Part shown: piece after piece, positions 1-9,186 of the stretch | Layout of the letters: each line of letters opens with the position of its first letter | How positions within the stretch are numbered: the first letter of the stretch is position 1 | Assembly (NCBI GenBank): GCA_000316135.1 | Contig: JH994036.1 | Coordinates: forward strand, 9,135 to 26,655 | Length of the DNA stretch: 17,521 bases | Direction: 5' to 3' | DNA from: Trachipleistophora hominis | Lineage: Eukaryota; Microsporidia; Pleistophoridae | Program-made: the position numbers and the translations under genes | The notes under the pieces: generated by a model | The model's database searches: none | Told to the model about the DNA's origin: nothing | Seen by the model: only the letters and a program-made list of their open reading frames with translations

Positions 1-29
1 CCCTCGGGACACTCCTGAGAGGGCCTCAC

Positions 30-45
30 GCAAGTCATGACTTGC
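30..45. repeat. 16-bp perfect palindrome
   Basis: The 16 bases GCAAGTCATGACTTGC are identical to their own reverse complement, with no spacer. A flanking pair, CCCTC at 1-5 and GAGGG at 19-23, can form a second short stem. Such a site can bind a dimeric protein or form a cruciform, but nothing else points to a specific function. Confidence 0.6.
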
Positions 46-138
46 ATGTTAAGATCACTGCTGCGGTTGTAGCATACCTTTCTATTGTTGTGAGGGTGCG
101 CGCAAAGGTGTTTCACGAGATGGCACACTAATTTTCTT

Positions 139-192
139 CATGAACCAAATGCCGGCGGCTATGATAGATCTCAGCGGACCAGAAGAGTGTGT
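139..192 (+). repeat. Dispersed repeat, copy A (54-bp core)
   Basis: This core starts CATGAACC and ends ACCAGAAGAGTGTGT. It aligns without gaps to the reverse complement of 13568-13621 (41 of 54 identical, counted by hand) and to 1951-2004 (37 of 54). In frame +1 the core encodes a peptide of pattern HEPxxGxxDxSQRTRRVC. Copies A and C share it, and 7 of their 13 differences fall at third codon positions, which hints that the repeat descends from coding sequence. With gaps, similarity to copy C extends left to about position 89. The family is not recognised. Confidence 0.6.
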
Positions 193-1104
193 TTAGTTAG
201 ATGATATGTTATAAGGTGATAATTAAACTAACTTTTAATAAAAAAACTGCATTTATACCCACGTTTTTATTTGTTAAATCCTTACTTTGCTGTTCAATAT
301 CGACTATAAAATCTTTATCAAATTTTTTTTTCTTTAATTTTTTTCAGCCGCTTTTTTTTTCGAATATGAAATAGAAATTATAAAAAAAAAGTATTATAAT
401 GACAAAATACATAACAGCAATTATATTTGTGACGAATACGATTTTTTGATTTATTCTATCTGTTTTATGTATCGCATTAGTTCTTTTTTTTGAATAATGT
501 TTTTTTAACTAAAAGTCGATTTAATTATATCCTTCATACATTTTATCTAATCAAACATATATTTCCTGTTTCTTTAAGTAGTGACGAAGCTATAAGTACA
601 CTCAAAATTCTTCAAAAGGACTGATTTTTCTGTAGTTGAAGAATATAAAACACAGTGAACGACGTATTATATGAAAAAATATGCTGGTATATTTACGAAA
701 CGAATTCCATTTCATAGGAATGATTGGAAGAACAGTGGCTATGCTTAACTTAATCAAATAAATGAAAGAGTTTATTGGTATCAGCATCGGTCAATAGAAA
801 TAAACAGTCGATCTACGAGCTGGTTGGTTAATCCAAGAAAAAAATTTATTGTTGTTTCCAAGAAATGTTGGTTGTGTTTCATTTACAAATAAATATGAAG
901 TGTTAAATCATTGATTTTTATATTTTACTTGTCTTTCACCTCTGTAATCGTGTAAAAAACACACTATAATTTAACTCGTGAGTTTATAAAAAAATAAATT
1001 ATGCGGCTCGTTTGAACCTGAGAGACACTAATTAAACTATGATATAACAAATTACTTAGTTTCCTTAAAGTGACAATATTTTATCTTACATTTAACAGAA
1101 ATAA
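193..1104. other. AT-rich intergenic region, nothing recognised
   Basis: The DNA is very AT-rich with many homopolymer A and T runs. The longest frame (602-787, minus strand, 61 codons) is dominated by Ile, Phe, Ser and Lys, as expected of chance frames in AT-rich DNA, and shows no motif. No tRNA-like fold or repeat was found. Confidence 0.5.
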
Positions 1105-1581
1105 AAAGCATCAAAGCGGTTTATTTATGTTTTAAAAGATAATATTACACGCAACAAAATATTCTATGACGCAGGAATAACGAATCGATATACATAGGTC
1201 ATATCTTGTGAGGAATTAACAAGTAGAGCACTAACAGATGTTATTCGAAACCTTCGGAGTCCCAAAGACCCGCACAAGGCTAGAGAATTCGTTATGCAGG
1301 AGCAGTAGATTCATGAACTAGAAATGAGTTGAATGGGTAAAATAAACGTATCTGGTCGTTGAGAAAAATTAATAGTTCAGTTTATGTTTTCTGATAGAAA
1401 TTTTGTTGGCTCTTTAATAAATACTAGCTGCATAGTTTATTTTTCAAATAGAATAAATATTGAATTTTTTGATAAAAAATTTTATTCATGTAAATATTTT
1501 CATTACTTTAAAAAAGAATTAACCGAATATTCTTCGATTCGAACAGATCAAATTATTAGTATATTCAAGCAAATTTCTTGA
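1105..1581 (+). pseudogene. Possible decayed gene, unknown product
   Basis: One frame runs for 159 codons with four internal stops (TAG 1195-1197, TAG 1306-1308, TGA 1330-1332, TGA 1360-1362) and ends at TGA 1579-1581. DNA of this composition should give roughly one stop per 13 codons, so about 12 would be expected. The part at 1198-1305 looks like real coding sequence, with mixed polar and charged residues (for example NLRSPKDPHKAREFVMQEQ). The last 65 codons, from ATG 1384, are uninterrupted but rich in Phe, Ile and Tyr. No family is recognised. With six frames and a long window, such a low stop count could still arise by chance, so this is a candidate only. Confidence 0.3.
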
Positions 1582-1950
1582 AACTAGTACTTTTTTCTCG
1601 GAACCAAAAAGTTACTTTTTTGTTTGCAGTTGAGTTTTTAATACATGATCATTAAAAGCGAAATAAAATGTTACAAAAACGACTAATTAATAATTGTACT
1701 ATGTAACTGCAATCACCAATAAATAAATCATTAGCTATATAATCTTAGTGAATAAGAGAGTTGAAAAAAAATTAACTGCACTACTGCAGGACGAAGATCG
1801 TAATACAAATTGAATAACAATTACGTGCATTATTTTCAGTGACATTAAAAGATTTGAGTTATTAATGGAACTAATTCGACATAAGAAAGCAGTTTGGTGC
1901 TGAGAAAAACCTCAACGAGGATGCTTATAAAAATAAAATAAGTATTGGTT

Positions 1951-2004
1951 CATGAACAAAAGGTAAGCTACCATGATTGATCTTTGTGAACTAGTTGAGT
2001 GTGC
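1951..2004 (+). repeat. Dispersed repeat, copy B (diverged)
   Basis: It starts CATGAAC and ends GAGTGTGC and aligns ungapped with copy A (37 of 54 identical). In the frame homologous to copy A there are three TGA codons, so any coding capacity is lost. The segment just upstream (GGTGCTGAG at 1891 through AACGAGGATGC) also resembles the bases left of copy A, with an extra AT-rich insertion of about 11 bases between. This is an old, AT-drifted copy. Confidence 0.5.
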
Positions 2005-2515
2005 TTCGTTCGGTAATGTTTCTACTGGTGGCAATTAAATTGTCTTCTCTTTTCTAGGAAAATAGGCACAGATACATATTAAAAGAAATACCACAACATT
2101 TTTTTAATTTAATATACTTATTTATAACGGATGAAAAAACAGTTAAATGTTCATTGCTCTTACCGGTTAATGATTAGATATCAACACTAAATTACAAAGC
2201 AGAAGGCATATATTGAAATGATCAAGCGATGCCAAAATGAAGCTAGGTAATTTTATTAGACAAAAAATACAGATTTTCCACTTAAAAAGTTCATGATTTT
2301 TGATGATTGTAATAAAAATATGATTTAAAGACGGTTAACGTAATTAATGATAGTATCAGCCGTATTAAAACTAATTAAGTTTTTTTTTAAATCTATAAGA
2401 GTATGAATGTTTTATTTTTTTATCTGCTGTTTTTGATATACTATTTGAATGCTCATTATTTATATCATCTTTATGATCTAACTTTTTATTTCTAATTTTC
2501 GTTCTCGGCCCAATA
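2005..2515. other. AT-rich intergenic region, nothing recognised
   Basis: AT-rich sequence with T-runs (for example 2381-2389). I see no open frame of note, RNA gene or repeat copy. Confidence 0.45.
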
Positions 2516-3614
2516 TTACTTGTTTTGGATATAAACTAATTTCCTCCCAACTTTTTTTGTGGCATTACTTTTTTGTGGCGCTACTAGACCTGAATAATTC
2601 TCCTTCAATGTTTGATTTCGTGAATTTGACTTTTTACGTGCTGAATACCATGACAATTCGCTTTTACTACAGCTAAATACACCCAATGACCTAGATATTA
2701 TATTTCGTGCGCCTTTTACATGTTGTATTTGTGTTTCAGATTGTCTTACATGGTCCTTGATGATGAACATTTACTCGTTGTATCAGACGAATACCCCGAG
2801 CTACTTTTACTTTCGCAATAGCTGTCTTTGATCGTACTGACAAGGCTTCTAGAGCTGGCACATATTCATAGTTTACCAACGAGTTCACCTCATTACTTTA
2901 AGTATATTTGCTCATCGGATAGTGTGAGTCGTTCATTACGAAATTTAATGACCGATAAGATTCACGATTAACTCTATGGGTCGCTGTGTCATTGAGGAAA
3001 TCCGTTCATATTTGTTGTTTATTGTAATTTGTTTCATTATTATCGTTTTGGGATTCATTTCTATTCAAATCAACTAGCAACTTATTAAATTCTTTAAGAG
3101 GTAACGTATCCATTTTTTTATCTAGGTCATTTCTTTTTACTTGTAGATACTCTAAGGATGATAACGAATCATCATAGGAATTTGCTTTCACGACAAGTAT
3201 CGCAACAATCATCGCTGGAAGCTCCATCAGTAACACTTATGTCATAATGCTAACAATTTGATGAACACTTTTGGCAAGCACTTTCCCGACGGAAGCTACC
3301 ATATTCTTGCATGGACATGTGTCGTCACATTCCTCTTCAACAATTACATGATCCATTTTCTCTATTTATCGTCGTTTTATTTCATACCAAGCTTTGTTTT
3401 TTGTATTTTCAGGTTCTTGAGACGACAGTATCAGAAAAATTGTTAATAAACTTAGCACCAAAAAGAAAAAATTATAAATTTTTCTGGCTTTCTTAGCAAG
3501 ATCAGCATCTTCAAACGCTGTTATTTTGAAAGCTTCTGTCGATTGATCATCTAAGTTGTTGGTTATGATATCAAGCATTCGTTTTATAAATTTTTGGTGT
3601 AATTTCAAAAACAT
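2516..3614 (-). pseudogene. Decayed gene for a single-pass membrane protein
   Basis: From an ATG at 3614 one minus-strand frame continues to 2736 (293 codons) with four internal stops: TAA 3366-3368, TAA 3237-3239, TGA 3006-3008 and TAA 2898-2900. About 22 would be expected by chance. A +1 shift near 2740-2770 leads into an 84-codon frame ending at 2516. The first 82 codons give a charged N-terminus, then a hydrophobic membrane segment at about residues 48-64 (FFFLVLSLLTIFLIL). After the first stop comes a Cys-rich stretch (ECDDTCPCKN). In an overlapping frame, 3175-3240 encodes another Cys-rich peptide (DDCCDTCRESK), so paired frameshifts around 3180-3245 are an alternative to the second in-frame stop. 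The later part is Lys/Arg-rich. An in-frame TGA lies four codons upstream of the ATG, which supports this start. Family unknown; possibly a microsporidian surface protein. Not likely to be translated whole. Confidence 0.55.
2553..2584. repeat. Two tandem 16-bp units
   Basis: The unit TTTTTTGTGGC(AT/GC)TAC occurs twice in direct succession (2553-2568 and 2569-2584), differing at two positions. It lies inside the decayed minus-strand gene and probably arose by local duplication. Confidence 0.6.
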
Positions 3615-4170
3615 GGCGTACCTTGGTCATACTCGTGTAAAAAAAAGCAATATTCATAAAAAGCAATAATTGGATATAAATTATAATTAATTTATTCGTG
3701 GTATATTCACATTAAATCACACGTCATTATTTTGCAAAGTCCACGATAATATACAGATGGTGTAAATCCTAGTATGCGAAAACAGGCAATTTGGTTATTT
3801 GTGGTTTAGTCGAGAATCTTTATATAAGACTATAAAATAATGTGAAAAATAAACATAAAAGCCTAATCGACGACAAAAATTTGCCACGTAATTTAGTATT
3901 TTTGCCAGTAAACAACTTTATGATCTTAGTAAAGGTTTGTAATTATCTATATCTACCATTTTTAGATTTATTTACCTTGATGAACAAATTATTCTAAATA
4001 TATTCGTCCACTGCCATCTTAAAGCTTAGTTCAAAATATAACTAACCAATCATTTGTTAGTTATCGTAGTTTAATTTGTACTTTGTATTTGATTATAATG
4101 TATATTGAAACATATTAAACAACAAAACATTATTAACAAGCAAATTATTCCTCATAAATGCGCCAAATTT
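3615..4170. other. AT-rich intergenic region
   Basis: Between the decayed gene and the next open frame I see no gene, RNA or repeat. Stops are frequent in all frames, apart from chance runs of about 25 codons. Confidence 0.45.
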
Positions 4171-4419
4171 TTAAATAAGTTCAATATAATAATATTTAAA
4201 TGGACAAACGATTAGTGATGATGGTTTGCTAGCAACTATAGTAATAAATTTAATTATATTACCGTACTCTATATAGTTCTTCAACCATTTCAAATGTTTT
4301 AGAAGCGAATTTAAAGAATAATAACCCGCGCCAGAAAAATGATTCGGTGTTATGGTAACAATGTCACCAGTATTTTGCTCCAGATCTTTTGTTTTACACT
4401 TTATCCTTGTAATCTGCAT
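4171..4419 (-). CDS. Small hypothetical ORF, 82 aa, doubtful
   Basis: The first ATG of this open frame is at 4419, with a GTG two codons upstream. The N-terminal half is charged and polar (TKDLEQNTGDIVTITP), the C-terminal half hydrophobic and Tyr-rich. The frame is preceded by two adjacent TAA codons and followed by another 26 or so codons free of stops. No family is recognised. It lies 243 bp downstream of the thioesterase gene on the same strand. It may be a real small gene, a relic, or chance. Confidence 0.25.
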   Translation of the reverse strand: MQITRIKCKTKDLEQNTGDIVTITPNHFSGAGYYSLNSLLKHLKWLKNYIEYGNIIKFITIVASKPSSLIVCPFKYYYIELI

Positions 4420-4662
4420 CTTCACTGTTAACGTTATGAGTCTGAAATTAAGTGTTTATTACATCATACTTAAATAACAAAGAATCTTTTTATAACAGTG
4501 ATGTGCCCGTTTTATTTGTCGTCTGAAATATTACAGTAGATTTTCATTATTTTTTATTTAAATATTCGGGTTTAACTCGAATTGCTATGATGTCTGGGAT
4601 TATACACTGTTGGATAAAATATTTACTTAAATTGTAAAAAGTACCTACATGCATTTACAGTC

Positions 4663-5325
4663 CTAGACAGCAACGTTATTCAATCTTATACTATTTTTAT
4701 TCTCTTCTAAACAATGCTTGTAAATGTCCCTTAAAATAAGGGTATTCATCGTATGGTCACCATCCATTTCCATAAAAATAATATTTCCAAAAAACCTATT
4801 ATAAAAAGAAACAAGAAATCGTATAAATTCTAGTGAAAAGACTTCATCATTTTTGGCAGATATCATTATCACTTTTTGGTCGTAGACCTCCTGATAAAAC
4901 AAATGCGAGCTTAGATAAGTACACATACCAATAACCGCCATGAACTTTTCAGAATGTGTCAATGCAGTATACAGAGCCATTGCACCACCTTGCGAAAAAC
5001 CACTTATAATTAATCGTTCCTTTGGAATTTTCAACTCGTCAATTAACTCGAGAATTTTTCGGCGCGATTCATCCATGCTCTCGCGTTCTTCATACACCAC
5101 GGTTTCATCAACCTTAAATCTATACCAAGCGGTTACCTGTACAGGCTTATAAATAACTACATCTTGTTTTGGTGCTTGCAACAAAATTATTTGTGTGTCA
5201 GGAAGCTCCTTTGCCATCATTTCAAAGTTCGCAATAATATCTTTTGTCTTTGTATTAAGACCGTGTAAAAAAAGTATGAAACTTTTTAAGGCTGTTGGAT
5301 TAAGAATTTCATAAAATAACTGCAT
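4663..5325 (-). CDS. Acyl-protein thioesterase / carboxylesterase-like alpha/beta hydrolase
   Basis: The 220-residue protein has the full set of motifs of the phospholipase/carboxylesterase (Abhydrolase_2) family. These are an oxyanion-region LHGL (residues 20-23), the nucleophile elbow GFSQGGAMAL with Ser111, the acid Asp160 (SAKNDEVF) and the base His191 (DGDHTMN). Length and spacing match the family (about 220-230 aa). The AWYRF segment near residue 67 corresponds to the W-x-D/R region before the active-site lid. Members hydrolyse thioesters or carboxylesters; the eukaryotic acyl-protein thioesterases remove palmitate from cytosolic faces of membrane proteins, while others act on lysophospholipids. 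No signal peptide is visible, so it is probably cytosolic. A TATA-like AT stretch (TATATAAAAAG on the minus strand) lies about 15-30 bp upstream of the ATG, a short leader typical of microsporidia. The gene is intact. The exact substrate cannot be told from sequence. Confidence 0.9.
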   Translation of the reverse strand: MQLFYEILNPTALKSFILFLHGLNTKTKDIIANFEMMAKELPDTQIILLQAPKQDVVIYKPVQVTAWYRFKVDETVVYEERESMDESRRKILELIDELKIPKERLIISGFSQGGAMALYTALTHSEKFMAVIGMCTYLSSHLFYQEVYDQKVIMISAKNDEVFSLEFIRFLVSFYNRFFGNIIFMEMDGDHTMNTLILRDIYKHCLEENKNSIRLNNVAV

Positions 5326-6775
5326 GTATTATACGATAACTTTCTTTTTATATATAACACAATTTTGCCTTTACGAGTAGTATTACCAAAAGCTTGATTG
5401 ATAAATTGTTATCAAACAAATAATTTTAAAATGAAGATTGCCTGATGTAATTAATAAAATGTTCATATAAAACATGCCGATTTCATTTACAGGATATATT
5501 TAATTTCCAATAGAAAGATTTTTAACATTCACTAGCCAAATAGTTATGTCGAAAGTAGAATGAAAGGTATTTAGGGCTTTCTCTAAAAATAATTTCATTG
5601 ATGTTTTTGTAATTTCAATTGATCATCCAATCACTACGGAAAACACCACAATCTAATTAGTTAATTATACAAAATTAAGTTGCTTTGTTCGCTTAGGAAA
5701 CAAAAATACTTTACGTATTATGACATAAAATAAAAATTATATATTGCTATCCAGATCATTCCTTCTAAAAAGTGTTGAGTTTTGTAATTTATGGCACATG
5801 AGCAAAAAACAACTCTTAATCATGAAAAAATCTCGCCATACATATTGAGATGTATATCAGTTGCCAAAAAAATGGTTAAAGAGTAAAATGGCAAGTGCCA
5901 ATAAAGATTGTATCTTGCAAAGAAACGATCAATTTTATATTTAACTTACAATTCCAAAAACATTATTCGTATTACAATGATGTTACAATTGCCCAACAAT
6001 TTTTTTAAAAAAAATCAAGATGTAAAAGATATTATTCCTGCAAAGAAGATGAAAAAGAAAAAATAAAACATTAAAGTATTAGAACTTATTCGCAATATTA
6101 AAGTTATACCTCAAAAAATACACTGAGATGCATTTCATCCACAACCTAGCTGATTGTGCTCTACATCTCTTTTCTAGTTAATGATTCAATACTTCCAACA
6201 CAAATAACTCCACATCGATTAATTCTGTCTTTGTACTCTCAGTAGATGCTTCCGACTACGGCCTCTGCAACATATAAATTCGAAAAATTTTAAATGAAAC
6301 TTATTCCTAAAATAGACATATAAACGTTAGGAAAAATTAAAAAGATATTCACGTTGACTACAATGTTAAATACCAATTCATCCTTATTTAAAAAGATATT
6401 CGTAAAAAAGACATGAGAAAATCTTTCATGTTCTTTCAGCGTAGAGAACAAGAAATATGAAAAATCTGTAACTCATAAAATCTTTTTAGAAATTGTTGGA
6501 TAATTAAAATTTATTAACTCCGTAAATATCTGCATTCACTCCGACATATGAATACAAAAATCATTTTTCAAAAATTCATCATCCAATATCAGCCAAGAAG
6601 CAAATACAATGTATTTTTGTAAATTAACAACGAACAAAAAACATCAAATAGTTTACAAAGGATTCTTTCTGCAAATAAAGTTTCTTATTATTAGATAAAT
6701 ACTTATACCCGGTAATGCTACGCAAAAAAATTTTTATGTGATAAGAAATAACGTAAAATTCCACATTTAATTAAA
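5326..6775. other. Long AT-rich intergenic region
   Basis: No gene is recognised between the thioesterase and RBL-1. The least AT-rich part (about 6079-6300) has a minus-strand frame of 74 codons with two stops (TAG 6256-6258, TAA 6178-6180). It encodes polar, protein-like text such as SEASTESTKTELIDVE, but about six stops would be expected by chance, so this is only a weak hint of a relic. The rest is A/T-rich with no repeats or RNA genes seen. Confidence 0.4.
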
Positions 6776-7330
6776 TTAACCCAACGAGTCCAAATAATCC
6801 ATACCTATTTTTTCTCTCAGTTTAGGAGATACTTGTGCTGCTTCCTTTAGCGCTTCTAGCTTAGCTATATTAATTGGTGGTTTGTTATCAGTTTCACCTT
6901 GCGCGTCCAACAATTTGAATAAATTGTTAATATCGTTATCTAAGCACTGAGCAGCAATTAACTTTTCATGATCAATATCAACGGACAAGCACATGTCTTT
7001 TATCATCAACCTAACTTCTCCCTTTGGTCGCTGAACAATTAGGAACAGTTGATCCTCTGTTTGTTTTTCTTTGTCAAAATAGATGGGTAAACTAGCATTA
7101 TGGTCCCTTTTCGATTCCTCCATTTCGACTGTGAGTGTCATATCATCTGCCTGAATGTACTCCTCATTGATTTTTTCACTAGGTTTGAGGCTGAACTCAC
7201 TTGCTTCTTTTATATCATCGATGAGTACAATCTCTTCGTTCGCTTTAGACTTTGCAAGGAATTTTTTTGTAGAAACGTTTTGTATATAAAAAGAGTCGGC
7301 GAGAATATATGAAATATAGAGGAGAAACAT
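6776..7330 (-). CDS. Secreted ricin-B-lectin-like protein, RBL-1
   Basis: The 184-residue protein begins with a short hydrophobic signal peptide (residues 1-11, MFLLYISYILA). The body has the rhythm of a beta-trefoil: FYIQN at 14-18, a DQLFLIVQ strand at 93-100 that fits the QxF signature, and two cysteines at 114 (DMCLSVD) and 129 (AAQCLD) placed as in ricin-B-type modules. It ends with a predicted helical tail, LKxAAx3Px2Rx3GMxYx3LG (161-184), shared with RBL-3 at 15595-16155. In microsporidia such proteins are secreted and linked to the spore surface or to contact with the host cell; here that is inference. The classic sugar-binding aromatic residues are not obvious, so carbohydrate binding is not assured. 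This is a lectin-fold protein with no catalytic toxin domain. It stands alone on the minus strand with an intact frame. Confidence 0.75.
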   Translation of the reverse strand: MFLLYISYILADSFYIQNVSTKKFLAKSKANEEIVLIDDIKEASEFSLKPSEKINEEYIQADDMTLTVEMEESKRDHNASLPIYFDKEKQTEDQLFLIVQRPKGEVRLMIKDMCLSVDIDHEKLIAAQCLDNDINNLFKLLDAQGETDNKPPINIAKLEALKEAAQVSPKLREKIGMDYLDSLG

Positions 7331-9186
7331 AGAATAATAGTTGTTTACCTTTTAAAAGCAATATTGTGCAACATATGTATGAAACGTCACGCGAGAATAA
7401 CATTTAATGTCAAAACATTTATGTTCGATCACTCAGTGTTTCCGCGTTTTACATAATATCAACAAAAATGTATTTTACTTTATTGAATACGAAAATGATT
7501 CATTGTATATGTGTTGTATTTTGGTACAACCCGTGTCACTTAGTCTCAATACGCATTCAAAAAATTATACCAAAACACATTTGGCAGACTTGCTATTTAC
7601 CGTATGTAAACGATAAAATACGTTATCGTCGATATGATGTACCTTTATGAACGTTATTTTTAAAATCGTATGATCATAAACTATAGGAACATATTTTTGC
7701 TATGAATATTTATTCTCATCTTTGTCTATCTCAGTCTGGTTAAACAAACCAATGCTCGTTTTTAGCCTTTATACCAAACCTTAGACATCCATTCAACATA
7801 TATATGCCAACAAACTTTCTCACATTTAAAAATCTAATTTACTTATTTTTGCGATTAAATATCTATTTGATTTGTTATAGTTTGTCTCAAGCATTATTAT
7901 AACCGTATCAAATATGATTAATATCACAGCTCTCATGTTGAGTACAACTAATGATTTATTCCATTCTACGACAACAATGATATAAATGTTGTAACCAACG
8001 TATATTTACCGGACAATTTCCCGCCAAAAATATATTTCGATAAAAATTAAAAGGAGAAAGGACACTCGTCTAATGCAACGTTCCATATCGCTAAGCAACA
8101 GCAATAAAAATCTATTTATTAACTACTTCGCGTCCGCTTCACCTGATGAACAAGGATACGGCAATAAGTTTTCACTACAAAAAGGTAGTCATAGATCAAA
8201 GGCTCGTTGGCTTAGTTAATACTAAGTAGCCAAGTATAAACAGCAAATTGTGGTATTCCGAGGTAATATCTCCATATGTTTCGATCAGTGTTTTTTAATT
8301 TTATCGTGGTCTACTATCCTTCTTTGAACCTGAAGAATGTTTATTATAAAAAACCTAACGATTAATCTTTCAATTTTGAGCACATATTTTCATTCACACT
8401 TACCGCTGCATATCACTGATAGACCATGAACTTCTCTCCTGTGTACTAGTATCTACGGTGACCTCGTTAGCCTTTGAGCTACGATACGATATTCAGAATG
8501 CAATAAAAATATAAAAGCTTTTCATTAAAGAGGAAAATCTCCTATTTTATATAAAAACACTAAAAAATATCTTTCCAAGAGTGAACTACTCACCAAATGT
8601 GTTTATTGGTTTTAAAATGTGATTGTTTGCTAAATCGTCGTCCTAAAAGCATGACATGATAATAGACAACCTATTGATGAATGCTCAAAATCATAAGGCG
8701 TTTAAAAGTTTTTTCATCGATGAACTTGATCGTTGGTTTCAAAGTTGGAATTTATTCATATCCAATACCTATAATGTTGTTGTATTTCATACTTTATTTT
8801 GGGTGATATCCAAAGGTAATAAATGGGTACGATAACATGTAAATTTTATGTGTTAATATGTACATTGTGATATTCATTCCAGTGATTACTTGTTTTCTAA
8901 ACAATGAAAAAATAAGGCCACCACCATTTACTATTTCAGTCACATCACTGTATATATTACGTCATCCGTAAACAAACTTTAGGCAAGATATCATCTAGTT
9001 TAACCAAGTTGACAATAAATTCTAGAAGTCCTCTAAGTAAGATTTATTTATTTCTCTAAATGGAATTTAATAAAGAATTGCGTCGTATTATTCCGGTGTA
9101 AACACGTTTCCTGTTAAACTCGAAATTCTATCTTTACAATCGCAACAATTTATTCGTTAATTTATCTTTATAAACAAATAATCAAT
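7331..9186. other. Divergent intergenic region between RBL-1 and the muskelin gene
   Basis: This region lies upstream of two genes transcribed away from each other and should hold both promoters. Plus-strand frames of 60-69 codons at 7407-7650 overlap one another and carry no motif. A 48-codon frame at 8073-8219 is listed separately. Just upstream of the muskelin ATG there is TTTATAAACAAATAATCAAT, an AT-rich TATA-like leader. No RNA gene found. Confidence 0.4.
8073..8219 (+). CDS. Short ORF, 48 aa, possible relic
   Basis: A short open frame from ATG 8073 with balanced, polar residues (for example SASPDEQGYGNKFSLQKGSH) and less AT bias than its surroundings. The frame is open upstream back to 7995, giving 75 codons without a stop. 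The GSHRSKARW end resembles, in the same frame, the GxxDxSQRTRR peptide of the dispersed repeat (copies A and C), allowing two single-codon gaps. It could be a fourth, very diverged copy or a remnant of the same parent gene. An intact functional gene is unlikely. Confidence 0.2.
   Translation: MQRSISLSNSNKNLFINYFASASPDEQGYGNKFSLQKGSHRSKARWLS

Larger units (their letters stand above)
1..192. other. GC-rich unidentified block at the left edge
   Basis: The first ~190 bases are clearly richer in G+C than the AT-rich DNA that follows. No strand gives a long open frame: in frame +1 stops fall at 16-18, 70-72 and 91-93, and the segment 94-204 is then open to a TGA at 205-207. I compared it by memory with microsporidian SSU and LSU rRNA and found no convincing match. 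It contains a perfect palindrome (30-45) and, at 139-192, the best-preserved copy of a repeat seen twice more in the window. Most likely it is the cut end of a repeated or mobile element, or of a structured RNA; identity unknown. Confidence 0.4.

Noticed and set aside
1..200. Partial rRNA gene at a chromosome-end rDNA unit
   Set aside because: No stretch matched conserved SSU or LSU segments that I can recall, so the call is not supported.
999..1030. GGTTCAAA motif on the minus strand as a tRNA T-arm
   Set aside because: The 5-bp T stem cannot form, position 61 is not C, and no matching acceptor or anticodon arms are found.
3237..3614. Stop-codon readthrough or an altered genetic code to explain in-frame stops
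   Set aside because: Intact genes in the window end normally at TAA, TAG and TGA, and the same region also shows frameshifts; decay is simpler.
8395..8500. tRNA-like TAGCTCAAAGGCTAACGAG on the minus strand
   Set aside because: The D-arm is imperfect, the anticodon stem does not pair and there is no T-arm consensus.
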